Notes under the pieces: model-generated
Told to the model about the DNA's origin: nothing
Databases searched by the model: none
The model's input: only the letters and a program-made list of their open reading frames with translations
Translations under genes and position numbers: made by a program
In this document: in pieces, positions 6,819-13,317 of the stretch
How the letters are laid out: each line of letters starts with the position of its first letter
How positions within the stretch are numbered: position 1 is the stretch's first letter
NCBI GenBank assembly: GCA_019658985.1
Contig: JAIFWS010000003.1
Coordinates: forward strand, 1-22,751
Direction of reading: 5' to 3'
DNA from: Candidatus Parcubacteria bacterium
Lineage (GTDB): Bacteria; Patescibacteriota; Minisyncoccia; Minisyncoccales; Staskawiczbacteraceae
DNA: 22,751 bases

Positions 6819-8081
6819 ATGAATATCAAAAAATTAGTTAAAAAGTTAACACCCAGTTTCCTGATGGATTGGTATCACTTGGGCTGGGCTTTTGCCGGCG
6901 CTTTGGTTTTTGGATTCCCTTCACGGAAATTAACCGTCATCGGAGTAACGGGAACGAGCGGCAAGTCCACCACGATTGATTTTATCACCCGTATTTTAGA
7001 AGAAAGCGGCGCGAAGGTTGCCTCTACTTCATCAGTTAGATTTAAAGTCGCCGATAAAGAATGGAAAAATACGATGAAGATGACCATGCCCGGCCGTTTT
7101 GTCATCCAGAAAGTATTGGCGCAAGCAGTAAAAGCCGGCTGCAAGTACGCGGTTTTGGAAGTGACATCCGAAGGCATCCGCCAGCATCGCCACGAATTTA
7201 TTCAATTTAATACCGCCGTTTTTTTGAATTTAACTCCGGAGCATATTGAGTCTCATGGTAGTTTTGAAAACTACCGCAACGAAAAGCTGAAATTATTCAA
7301 CATCACCCGTGGTATGCATGTTATCAATGTCGATGATGCGCAGTCAGAATATTTTTTGAAGTTCCCCGCCGCCAAAAAATACTGTTATGGGGTTGAAAAC
7401 CAGCAAGCGGATGTGCAGGCCAAAAATATTGATGTCAAAAATGGCGCGCTGAAGTTTTCTGTTAATAATGTGGAATTTAGTTTGAATGTGCTGGGAAATT
7501 TTAATGTGTTAAATGCCCTGGCGGCCATCTCTGTGGGGCTTTCGGAAAACATTCCCCTGGATGTCTGTAAGAAAGCACTGAGGAAAGTTACCGGTATGCC
7601 TGGCCGGCTTGAAGTAGTGGCCAAAGAACCGTTCTGGGCAGTGATTGATTATGCTTTTACTCCCGAGCAACTGGAAGCTTCATATAAATCGTTAAATTCC
7701 CGGCCGCTGGTCTGTGTTTTGGGGGCTTGCGGCGGCGGGAGGGATTCCTGGAAGCGTCCGGTGCTGGGAAAAATTGCGCAGCAATACTGCCGGGAAATTA
7801 TTGTTACCAACGAAGATCCCTACGATGAAGATCCGATGCAGATTATTAATCAGGTAGCCGAAGGGGCGGGCCCGAAAGCCCAAAAAATCCTTGATAGGAA
7901 AGAGGCTATCCAAAAAGCCCTATCATTGACAAAACAAGGAGAAACATGTATTATAACGGGAAAAGGATCTGAACCGTTAATGGTTCTTGCCAATGGCAAA
8001 AAGATCCCTTGGAGCGATAAGAATATCGTTCTGGAAGAGCTTGCTAAAATTGACTCTTCTATACGTAACACTTATAATTAA
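6819..8081 (+). CDS. Mur ligase family protein, MurE-like (UDP-MurNAc-peptide synthetase)
   Basis: The 420-residue protein should join an amino acid to a peptidoglycan precursor using ATP. The central ATPase domain has GVTGTSGKST (42-51), the MurE-like motifs LEVTSEGIRQHRHEF (113-127) and NLTPEHIESHGSFENYRNEK (137-156); K156 is the likely carbamylated lysine. GNFNVLNALAA (226-236) and MPGRLEV (260-266) mark the third domain, with LGACGGGRD (301-309) and DPYDEDP (333-339) in the place of the MurE amino-acid motif DNPR. The usual N-terminal UDP-binding domain of about 100 residues is missing: only 41 residues precede the P-loop, including a hydrophobic stretch (20-33). Such short forms occur in CPR bacteria. 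The acceptor and the amino acid cannot be read from the sequence. Confidence 0.88.
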   Translation: MNIKKLVKKLTPSFLMDWYHLGWAFAGALVFGFPSRKLTVIGVTGTSGKSTTIDFITRILEESGAKVASTSSVRFKVADKEWKNTMKMTMPGRFVIQKVLAQAVKAGCKYAVLEVTSEGIRQHRHEFIQFNTAVFLNLTPEHIESHGSFENYRNEKLKLFNITRGMHVINVDDAQSEYFLKFPAAKKYCYGVENQQADVQAKNIDVKNGALKFSVNNVEFSLNVLGNFNVLNALAAISVGLSENIPLDVCKKALRKVTGMPGRLEVVAKEPFWAVIDYAFTPEQLEASYKSLNSRPLVCVLGACGGGRDSWKRPVLGKIAQQYCREIIVTNEDPYDEDPMQIINQVAEGAGPKAQKILDRKEAIQKALSLTKQGETCIITGKGSEPLMVLANGKKIPWSDKNIVLEELAKIDSSIRNTYN

Positions 8082-8099
8082 TACATAATTAATAAAAAT

Positions 8100-9500
8100 A
8101 TGGCAAAACATGAATCTCGCAGAGAGGGCGAAGAAGATGATCTTACGCCAGAGCAAAAGAAGCTTCAGGAAGACTTGGAAGGATTAAAGGCATTGGGAAA
8201 TGATCAGGAATACATTTCAGGGCTGGAAGTGGCGGATGAGATTGTCGATGACGAAGAGTTGAAAGATAAAAAAGAAACTGTTGGCGAACAGGAAGTGTTT
8301 TTGGATTTTGATAAAACTGAAAAAATAGGCGATGAATTATCCGGTGAAGCTGAAGCAGCCTCGAATGCGGCTGCTAAATTGATGACCCCAAAAGAGAGAT
8401 CTGGGTATCGCGGGGTTAGATCTAAAATTAAGGGCGGGCTACTTGCGCTAAGTTTAGCTGCTGTTGTTGCTACAGGTTGCGGCGGCAAGGGAGAGAAAGA
8501 AAGAATAGCAGAAATAGAACTGGAGAAAGAGAAAATAGCGGCACAGAAAACCAAAGACCACAAAGAAATGATGGAGGCGGCGGAAAAAAGAACCAAAGCT
8601 GCGATAGATCGCGTTAAACAGGAGAACAAGGCCGCTGATGATGTAGCAGGGAAGCGAGAGTTAGCACGGAAAGCGGCAGAGAAGAAACAAGCTGATGCAA
8701 AAGATGCTCTGGAAACACCGGCTAGGGATATAGCGGAAATAGGCCGTGATAGGGTTGAAAAGGCTCGGAATAATGCCATGACAGCGGCAGAGGCAGCCCA
8801 GAAACAGTTAAAAGATTATAAGGATGTTGAAAAAAAGAATCTTAAAAACGACGCAGAACGCGAAAAGGAATTAGAAGTACTAGAGGACCCTTATTTAAAG
8901 AATGTCAAAGAAGAGGTAGATAAGGCTCGCCGTGCTCTTGCTGAAGCGGTGGCCGGCCGCAATGCCGCTCGGGGACATGCCGGCAAATTAGCGGAAGCAG
9001 AGGCTCTCTTGGCTCAGACAACAGAAAAGTTAGAGGAAGCCCGAGGAGCAGAAAGAGAATTGGAATTAAAGGCCAGGGACCTTCGGATAAAATTGCTTCC
9101 CTATTTTCAAAAAAAGCTCGGAAGCGATCTTACGAAGTTGAGAGGCGAGAATGCGAAGCTGGGTCCCCGGTATAAGAAAGCGCTTAACAAGCTTAATCAA
9201 CAGATAGCAGGGTTGGAAAGAGTGACTTGGGTACCAGTCCGTTTGCCTCAAAGCAAAGAAGCTTTGGAAGCCCACTCAGCAAGATTGGATGAGGCCGAAA
9301 AAGCGATTGATGAGCTCAAGGAGGAGCGGGATGCGCTTCGTGGGGGTCCGGATGCAAAAATGATGGAGCCAGTTGAGGCCGCCGCCGCAGCAGCGCAAGC
9401 ATCTTATATTAAGGTGTTGGAATCTGCTAGAGCCCGGCAAGAAAAATTAATAGAAGATTACCAAAGAGCACTCAGGGAACAAAATGAGCGTCGGCGCTAA
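8100..9500 (+). CDS. Long coiled-coil protein with internal lipoprotein-like signal
   Basis: The protein has 466 residues and no recognised family. Residues 1-93 are acidic and soluble. Residues 95-127 then look like a lipoprotein signal: a basic n-region (MTPKERSGYRGVRSKIKGG), a hydrophobic stretch (LLALSLAAVVAT) and GC, with C127 as the possible lipidated residue. The rest (about 130-466) is almost pure Ala/Glu/Lys/Arg coiled coil with several helical segments, ending QNERRR. Two readings are possible: translation from 8100 with an internal membrane anchor, or a start at the ATG at 8382 giving an ordinary 372-residue lipoprotein. I keep 8100 because the upstream stretch is uninterrupted and has gene-like codon use. 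It may be a rod reaching through the cell envelope. Confidence 0.75.
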   Translation: MAKHESRREGEEDDLTPEQKKLQEDLEGLKALGNDQEYISGLEVADEIVDDEELKDKKETVGEQEVFLDFDKTEKIGDELSGEAEAASNAAAKLMTPKERSGYRGVRSKIKGGLLALSLAAVVATGCGGKGEKERIAEIELEKEKIAAQKTKDHKEMMEAAEKRTKAAIDRVKQENKAADDVAGKRELARKAAEKKQADAKDALETPARDIAEIGRDRVEKARNNAMTAAEAAQKQLKDYKDVEKKNLKNDAEREKELEVLEDPYLKNVKEEVDKARRALAEAVAGRNAARGHAGKLAEAEALLAQTTEKLEEARGAERELELKARDLRIKLLPYFQKKLGSDLTKLRGENAKLGPRYKKALNKLNQQIAGLERVTWVPVRLPQSKEALEAHSARLDEAEKAIDELKEERDALRGGPDAKMMEPVEAAAAAAQASYIKVLESARARQEKLIEDYQRALREQNERRR

Positions 9501-9533
9501 AAATTACTCGTCATATCATTTAATACTCAAATT

Positions 9534-9857
9534 ATGAAAGGAACAATAAATGATCAGGCAAAGGAAGCGGTAGTGAGGGCCTTGAACCTCAGCCACCTTA
9601 CTGATTCCGAACAGGAAAAAATCGTTACCATCATTTTGGATATTATAGCCGCCAAAGTGAATATGGCCGTTTGGAGCCAGCTGTCGGATGAGGAGAAGGA
9701 AAAAGTGGCAAAGATCGCCAAATCCAGCCCAGAAAGGACCCTTGAGCATTTAGGCCATACCGTAAAGGGCTTTCCGAAATTAGTTGAAGACGCAACCCGC
9801 CAGACGATTGAAAGTTTTAACGAAAAAAAGGCTAAGTTAGCCCAAAAAACCGCCTAG
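9534..9857 (+). CDS. Small helical protein, possibly DUF5663-like
   Basis: The 107-residue, all-helical protein has no membrane segment. The pattern LNLSHLTDSEQEKIVTIILD, then QLSDEEKEKVAKI, resembles DUF5663, a small CPR family, but this is from memory. No catalytic residues stand out. The gene follows the coiled-coil gene by 33 bases, so the two are probably co-transcribed, and a hairpin terminator follows. There is no SD sequence; the ATG at 9534 is the first in frame. Confidence 0.7.
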   Translation: MKGTINDQAKEAVVRALNLSHLTDSEQEKIVTIILDIIAAKVNMAVWSQLSDEEKEKVAKIAKSSPERTLEHLGHTVKGFPKLVEDATRQTIESFNEKKAKLAQKTA

Positions 9858-9889
9858 ATTGATTTTTAAAGGCTTTTAGGATAGACTGT

Positions 9890-9918
9890 AAAACACATAG
9901 AAATATGTGTTTTGCTTT
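9890..9918 (+). terminator. Terminator hairpin with GAAA loop
   Basis: AAAACACATA (9890-9899), GAAA tetraloop and TATGTGTTTT (9904-9913), then GCTTT. The 10-bp stem is perfect but AT-rich, so termination may be partial. Confidence 0.65.
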
Positions 9919-9946
9919 ATAAATCAGGGCTTTAAATCATACAAAT

Positions 9947-10183
9947 ATGCATACATTAACTCATTCAGACCGTAAATTCATCCGCTCGGAAAAAGCCTCG
10001 ATCCGCGCCAAGTTTTCGGATGCGAAAAAACAGGAGGAAATGATCACCGAGTTATATAAAAAATTCACCGCCCAGCCGGAAGCCAAAGAAGCCGTGAAAG
10101 TTGATAAAGTAGGAGAGCCTAAAGTAGCAAAGAAAGCGGAAAAAGCGCCAAAAGTTAAAAAAGATAAACCTAAATCTAAATAA
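9947..10183 (+). CDS. Small protein with lysine/alanine/proline-rich tail
   Basis: The protein has 78 residues. The N-terminal part, MHTLTHSDRKFIRSEKASIR, then a short helix (KQEEMITELYKKF), is of a type I recall as widespread but uncharacterised in Parcubacteria. From about residue 44 the chain becomes a K/A/P/V repeat-like tail (KVAKKAEKAPKVKKDKPKSK), probably disordered and able to bind nucleic acid. No SD sequence. A 25-residue basic ORF starts only five bases after its stop. Confidence 0.72.
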   Translation: MHTLTHSDRKFIRSEKASIRAKFSDAKKQEEMITELYKKFTAQPEAKEAVKVDKVGEPKVAKKAEKAPKVKKDKPKSK

Positions 10184-10188
10184 CTAAC

Positions 10189-10266
10189 ATGAAAGCTAGC
10201 ACTACACGCCACAATGGCAGGATAAATAAAAGGTGGAGGAAGAGCAGGAGAACAAAAAGCAAGTAG
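10189..10266 (+). CDS. Very short, highly basic protein (25 residues)
   Basis: The frame reads MKASTTRHNGRINKRWRKSR and ends RTKSK, with 11 Arg/Lys among 25 residues. Its ATG is five bases after the stop of the preceding gene, and the TAG is followed at once by a T-rich run, so it fits neatly as the last gene of that small operon. Composition and size resemble tiny ribosomal proteins such as bTHX or bS22, but I see no clear match to any of them. It could also be chance, since very short frames have no statistical support. Confidence 0.4.
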   Translation: MKASTTRHNGRINKRWRKSRRTKSK

Positions 10267-10280
10267 TTTTTTGTTTTTTT
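10251..10280 (+). terminator. Weak AT-rich terminator after the small basic proteins
   Basis: AACAAAAA (10251-10258) pairs with TTTTTGTT (10268-10275), followed by five more T. The stem has only one C-G pair, so confidence is low. Confidence 0.4.
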
Positions 10281-10300
10281 GATTCCCCTTATAAAACGTC

Positions 10301-11251
10301 ATGAAGACACAAGACATCCACAATCTATCTATTGCGATGGGAATGGAAGCGGATTTCCGCGGCAGGGACGGCGTCCAGAAACTGTTGGATTCCAAGAAAA
10401 GCCAGTACTTGAGGCTTTCGTTAAAAGAGCAGGACGAATTTGACAGAGAATCGCTGGAAAACCCTTACATGGATTCCGGAGTATGCAATGTTTCTGATGA
10501 TAAGGATATAAAACGGGTATTAGTGGGAATTGATATCGGCCCGTCTGAAATTTTATTGGCCAAACAACTGGGAAATATCGATTTGGTGATCAGCCATCAT
10601 CCGGTGGGAAAGGGATTGGCCCAGTTGCACGATGTGATGGACCTGCAGGCAGATGTGTATAATTATTATGGGGTGCCTATCAACGTGGCCGAAGGCATGA
10701 TGCGTGAGCGGATTTCTGAAGTGGCCCGGGGGGTGAGCGCCTATAACCACCAAAGGACTGTGGATGCGGCACGATTGATGGGTATCAACCTGATGGCAGC
10801 ACACACTACTGCCGACAACCTCGCCGCAAAGTTTTTAAAGTCATTCATCGAATCAAGAAAGTTTGAAAAAGTCGCGGAAATTTTAGAAGCGTTAAAACAG
10901 CTCCCTGAATATAAAGAAGCGATGAAAATCGGCGTGGGCCCGACCCTGTTTACCGGAGCCCCGGAAAACCGATGTGGAAAAATCGCCTTAACAGAAATTA
11001 CCGGAGGAACGGAAGGTTCGCCGAAATTGTATGAAAAACTGGCGCAGGCTGGCGTGGGAACGGTAATTGGAATGCACTTGGCAGAGGAACATAAAAAGAA
11101 AGCTGAGGCTGCCCACATCAACGTAGTGATCGCCGGACACATGTCTTCTGACTCGCTGGGGATGAATTTGCTGATTGATGAATTGGAAAAACAAGGAATC
11201 GAAGTAGTTGCTTGCTCTGGGTTTACTAGATTTTCACGGGTAAAGAAATAA
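10301..11251 (+). CDS. NIF3-like (DUF34) metal-binding protein
   Basis: The 316-residue protein matches the NIF3/DUF34 fold. Signatures: VISHHPVGKG (94-103) with metal-ligand histidines, AAHTTADNLAA (165-175) at the place of the family's AHTNxD motif, and near the end IAGHMSSDSLGMN (about 277-289), which matches the second metal-binding segment. The family forms toroidal hexamers with two metal ions; its reaction is unsettled, and the old label GTP cyclohydrolase I type 2 is doubtful. A TATAAA lies five bases before the ATG, with no SD sequence, so it may be nearly leaderless. A strong terminator follows. Residues 1-55 are an extension without a recognised motif. Confidence 0.8.
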   Translation: MKTQDIHNLSIAMGMEADFRGRDGVQKLLDSKKSQYLRLSLKEQDEFDRESLENPYMDSGVCNVSDDKDIKRVLVGIDIGPSEILLAKQLGNIDLVISHHPVGKGLAQLHDVMDLQADVYNYYGVPINVAEGMMRERISEVARGVSAYNHQRTVDAARLMGINLMAAHTTADNLAAKFLKSFIESRKFEKVAEILEALKQLPEYKEAMKIGVGPTLFTGAPENRCGKIALTEITGGTEGSPKLYEKLAQAGVGTVIGMHLAEEHKKKAEAAHINVVIAGHMSSDSLGMNLLIDELEKQGIEVVACSGFTRFSRVKK

Positions 11252-11262
11252 ATATTTTTGAG

Positions 11263-11293
11263 ACGGCGGCGCCCGCGGGCGCCGCCGTTTTTT
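11263..11293 (+). terminator. Strong terminator after the NIF3-like gene
   Basis: ACGGCGGCGCC (11263-11273), loop CGCG and GGCGCCGCCGT (11278-11288), then TTTTT. An 11-bp GC stem. Confidence 0.92.
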
Positions 11294-11323
11294 CGTGTAA
11301 TATTTTTGCATTCATGCTAATCT

Positions 11324-12418
11324 GTGACTAGCACATCAACTTTTTTGGAGGGCACTGATATCAGCATCAATCGTCTAACGATCCGGCGGTGGCTTGAACG
11401 CCACGTGCACGTGCGCAGACGTCCGATGATGGACGTTGTGCTTCCGTGCACCTTAAACCAGCACGCTGCCGGCGCGGTGTTTATGGGCAATCACCCGCAT
11501 CCCTACGAAACGTCGACGATCGAAAAGACTTTGGCGCATCGGAGGGAGATCGATTCGCTCATTCCCGAAGGATCGGACTTCACCCCGATCATGACGCTTT
11601 ACTTGACCGACCACATCTCTCCTGACGAAGTGGTTCGCGGGTTCAAGGAAGGCGTCTGGCGCGCGGCCAAGCTCTACATGGCCAACCAGCAGGGCCAGGG
11701 AGGAACGACGGGATCGCAGCACGGAGTGCGGGACCTGAGGGGTCGCTATCCGGTCTTCGCGGCGATGGAAAAACATCAGATTCCTCTTCTTGGCCACTTC
11801 GAAGCCGTGGAAGAGAAAGTTGATGAGTTTGATCGCGAGATCAGATCGGTAAACCGTGACCTGAAGCCCCTGATGAAGGCATTTCCGGGTCTGCCGATCG
11901 TCTTCGAACACATCACTGACGGGCGCGCGGCAGAGTTTGTCGCGGAGGCCAACCACAACATCCAAGCGACGGTCACGTGCCATCATCTGATGCACAACCG
12001 CAACGTCCTGTTCTGGGAAGGCCTTAATCCGCTCAAGTGGGCCAAGCCGGTTTTCAAGAAGGAACCGCATCGGCGCAAGGTCCGCAAGTATGTCACGTCG
12101 GGGCACAAGCGCTTTGGCGCCGGAACGGATTCGGCTCCCCACGATGAGGTGGCCAAATGCCGGCTGTGCCGATGCGCGGCAGGCATCTTTACGGCGCTGT
12201 CCGCCGTAGAGTTCTACGCGATGGTCTTCGACGAGGACAATGCCCTGCCGCATCTGGAAGCGTTCCTCTCCGAAAACTTCGTGGGCTTGTACGGCATGAA
12301 GCCGTCCGAGAAGAAGATGACGTTGGTGCGCCAGCCCAGGCTGCTTCCGCTGAAGGTCGGCGATGTCTGGGTGGAGGGCGGTGGCACTTCGCTCCCATGG
12401 GAGTTGTTGGCCGCCTAG
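11324..12418 (+). CDS. pyrC: Dihydroorotase, E. coli PyrC type (class II)
   Basis: PyrC closes N-carbamoyl-aspartate to dihydroorotate, the third step of pyrimidine synthesis, with two zinc ions. Numbering from the GTG at 11324, the ligands are all present: H27 and H29 (HVHVR), the carboxylated lysine K116 (AAKLYMAN), H158 (LLGHFE), H196 (VFEHIT) and D269 (GTDSAPH). N56 sits where the substrate-binding Asn is expected. The length (364) fits the family. The start is uncertain: a GGAGGG at 11347-11352 is spaced correctly for the in-frame ATC at 11360, whereas GTG at 11324 and TTG at 11345 lie upstream of or against it. Codons are much more GC-rich than in the flanking genes, suggesting transfer. 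It has its own terminator and no pyrimidine genes beside it. Confidence 0.92.
   Translation: MTSTSTFLEGTDISINRLTIRRWLERHVHVRRRPMMDVVLPCTLNQHAAGAVFMGNHPHPYETSTIEKTLAHRREIDSLIPEGSDFTPIMTLYLTDHISPDEVVRGFKEGVWRAAKLYMANQQGQGGTTGSQHGVRDLRGRYPVFAAMEKHQIPLLGHFEAVEEKVDEFDREIRSVNRDLKPLMKAFPGLPIVFEHITDGRAAEFVAEANHNIQATVTCHHLMHNRNVLFWEGLNPLKWAKPVFKKEPHRRKVRKYVTSGHKRFGAGTDSAPHDEVAKCRLCRCAAGIFTALSAVEFYAMVFDEDNALPHLEAFLSENFVGLYGMKPSEKKMTLVRQPRLLPLKVGDVWVEGGGTSLPWELLAA
11347..11352 (+). promoter_or_regulatory. Strong SD sequence that questions the pyrC start
   Basis: GGAGGG ends seven bases before an in-frame ATC (11360-11362), the right distance for a start codon. No ATG, GTG or TTG lies at the proper spacing. 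Confidence 0.5.
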
Positions 12419-12425
12419 GATTCTG

Positions 12426-12451
12426 GCCCCGCAAGGATTGCGGGGCTTTTT
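12426..12451 (+). terminator. pyrC terminator
   Basis: GCCCCGCAA (12426-12434), loop GGA and TTGCGGGGC (12438-12446), then TTTTT. Nine perfect base pairs, seven bases after the stop codon. Confidence 0.9.
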
Positions 12452-12460
12452 ATTTTCCCT

Positions 12461-12490
12461 CCACCTTCGCTAAAGCTATGGCGGACAAAG
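12461..12490. repeat. Degenerate copy of a CCGCC-type palindromic repeat
   Basis: CCACCTTCGCTAAAGC, then TATGGCGG: a central GCT-AA-AGC hairpin flanked by near-complementary arms. It aligns with the reverse complement of the palindrome inside nusA (14524-14549), differing at a few positions. A shorter related piece, GGCGGACAAGA, lies at 12543-12553. Confidence 0.6.
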
Positions 12491-12511
12491 AAAGTTATCC
12501 ACAGGTCTGTG

Positions 12512-12539
12512 TTGACAGGATTCTATAACATGCCATACT
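12512..12539 (+). promoter_or_regulatory. Promoter of a possible C-rich small RNA
   Basis: TTGACA (12512-12517), a 16-base spacer and CATACT (12534-12539). A transcript would begin near 12546, well before the next gene, which has its own promoter. Confidence 0.55.
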
Positions 12540-12545
12540 GAAGGC

Positions 12546-12678
12546 GGACAAGATCTCTAAGAAACCTTCAAAAGTTTCAAAGAGATTGAGCCCACAGCCC
12601 TTTCTACTCCCACACACCCCAACATCGCCCAACCTCCCCCCTTCACACGCCATGGCCTATACATTGTATAGGTCTTTC
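12546..12678 (+). ncRNA. Candidate C-rich small RNA
   Basis: This gene-free stretch has four ordered parts: a promoter just upstream, a hairpin at 12553-12586 (ATCTCT/AGAGAT, AA/AA internal loop, GAAAC/GTTTC, eight-base loop), about 60 bases very poor in G and full of C-runs (12609-12611, 12617-12620, 12628-12630, 12636-12641), and a final hairpin CCTATAC-ATT-GTATAGG (12656-12672) followed by TCTTTC. AACCTCCCCCC could pair with SD sequences, as C-rich regulatory RNAs do in Firmicutes. No reading frame on either strand is convincing. Function is inference. The end point is approximate because the terminal T-run is poor. Confidence 0.45.
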
Positions 12679-12695
12679 GCATTTCTGGAGACTGA

Positions 12696-12724
12696 TAGAC
12701 AAAAAATCCGCCGCTTGATATGAT
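12696..12724 (+). promoter_or_regulatory. Promoter of the elongation-factor-like gene, probably leaderless
   Basis: TAGACA (12696-12701), a 17-base spacer and TATGAT (12719-12724). Transcription should start at about 12731-12732, exactly at the ATG chosen for the next gene. Confidence 0.65.
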
Positions 12725-12731
12725 AAGTGTA

Positions 12732-13082
12732 ATGAAAAAAGCAACGCCAAAAACAAAACCTAAGGCAAAAGTAAAACCGAAAGCGAAAGTAAAGAAGGCG
12801 GTAAAAAAAGTTCCAGCTATCAAGATGGAAGGTAAATTAGTTGGCAGGGTTACCCATTATTTTTCAGATATTAATGTCGGAGTGATTAAATTATCAGCCC
12901 CATTGGCTCAGGGAAACCACATCAGGATTGTCGGCGGGGAAAATACTGATTTTAATCAGACAGCCGCCTCGATGCAGATTGAACACGAGGCAGTGGAAAA
13001 AGGGAAAAAAGGAGATTCGGTAGGAATGAAAGTAAAAGAAAAAGTCCGCGACGGGTACAAAGTGTACGTTGTCAAAAATTGA
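12732..13082 (+). CDS. Translation elongation factor-like small protein with basic tail
   Basis: The protein has 116 residues from the ATG at 12732. An ATG at 12720 overlaps the -10 box and would fall upstream of the transcript. Residues 1-30 form a Lys/Ala/Pro/Val tail (KPKAKVKPKAKVKKAVKK). The rest is a beta-barrel resembling domain 2 of EF-Tu: KLVGRVTHYFSDINVGVIKL, HIRIVGG, DFNQTAASMQIEH and VGMKVKEKVRDGYKVYVV. Proteins of this kind are annotated as translation elongation factor-like in archaea and CPR bacteria; no GTPase domain is present, so it is not a translation factor by itself. It may bind RNA or another protein. A palindromic repeat follows the gene. Confidence 0.8.
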   Translation: MKKATPKTKPKAKVKPKAKVKKAVKKVPAIKMEGKLVGRVTHYFSDINVGVIKLSAPLAQGNHIRIVGGENTDFNQTAASMQIEHEAVEKGKKGDSVGMKVKEKVRDGYKVYVVKN

Positions 13083-13102
13083 TATTTTTAAAAGTTTCGT
13101 TC

Positions 13103-13174
13103 GTCATCCCAGGCTTGATCTGGGATCCAGAGTAAAATATACTCACTCTGGATTCCCGCTTTCGCGGGAATGAC
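13103..13174. repeat. Interspersed palindromic repeat, GTCATCCC type
   Basis: GTCATCCC (13103-13110) and GGGAATGAC (13166-13174) are near-inverted ends. Inside lie CCCAG...CTGGG (13108-13124), ATCCAGAGT/ACTCTGGAT (13125-13133, 13144-13152) and CCCGC-TTTC-GCGGG (13155-13168). The sequence strongly resembles a repeat that I recall from many unrelated bacterial genomes. Its ends (GTCAT...ATGAC) match those of the element at 1578-1638. Confidence 0.8.
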
Positions 13175-13198
13175 AAACTTTCACCAGTTTTGCTAAAT

Positions 13199-13227
13199 TT
13201 GACACCGGCCTTCTCTTCTGATATATT
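13199..13227 (+). promoter_or_regulatory. nusA promoter
   Basis: TTGACA (13199-13204), a 17-base spacer and TATATT (13222-13227). The expected start near 13234 gives a leader of about 84 bases. Confidence 0.75.
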
Positions 13228-13256
13228 AAAATCAATTCATAGATTGAATTTCACTG

Positions 13257-13283
13257 TCCGTCTGAAAACGGATTTTTCTTTTT
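13257..13283 (+). terminator. Candidate attenuator in the nusA leader
   Basis: TCCGT (13257-13261), loop CTGAAA and ACGGA (13268-13272), then TTTTTCTTTTT. It lies between the promoter and the nusA start. The stem is short, so read-through is likely. A small dyad, TCAAT/ATTGA (about 13232-13247), precedes it. Confidence 0.55.
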
Positions 13284-13317
13284 ATTAAGGGCTAATATAT
13301 TAAAAAATAGATAAAAC

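Noticed and set aside
8204..8779. 191-residue Ser/Phe/Ala-rich frame on the minus strand
   Set aside because: It is the antisense image of the Glu/Ala/Lys coiled-coil gene and has the low-complexity composition expected from that.
11314..11331. Five-codon upstream frame (MLICD) before pyrC
   Set aside because: No SD sequence and too short to judge; it may also lie upstream of the transcript start.
11453..12253. 266-residue open frame on the minus strand
   Set aside because: It lies wholly opposite pyrC, whose catalytic motifs are unmistakable. GC-rich genes commonly leave long antisense frames, and the translation shows no family likeness.
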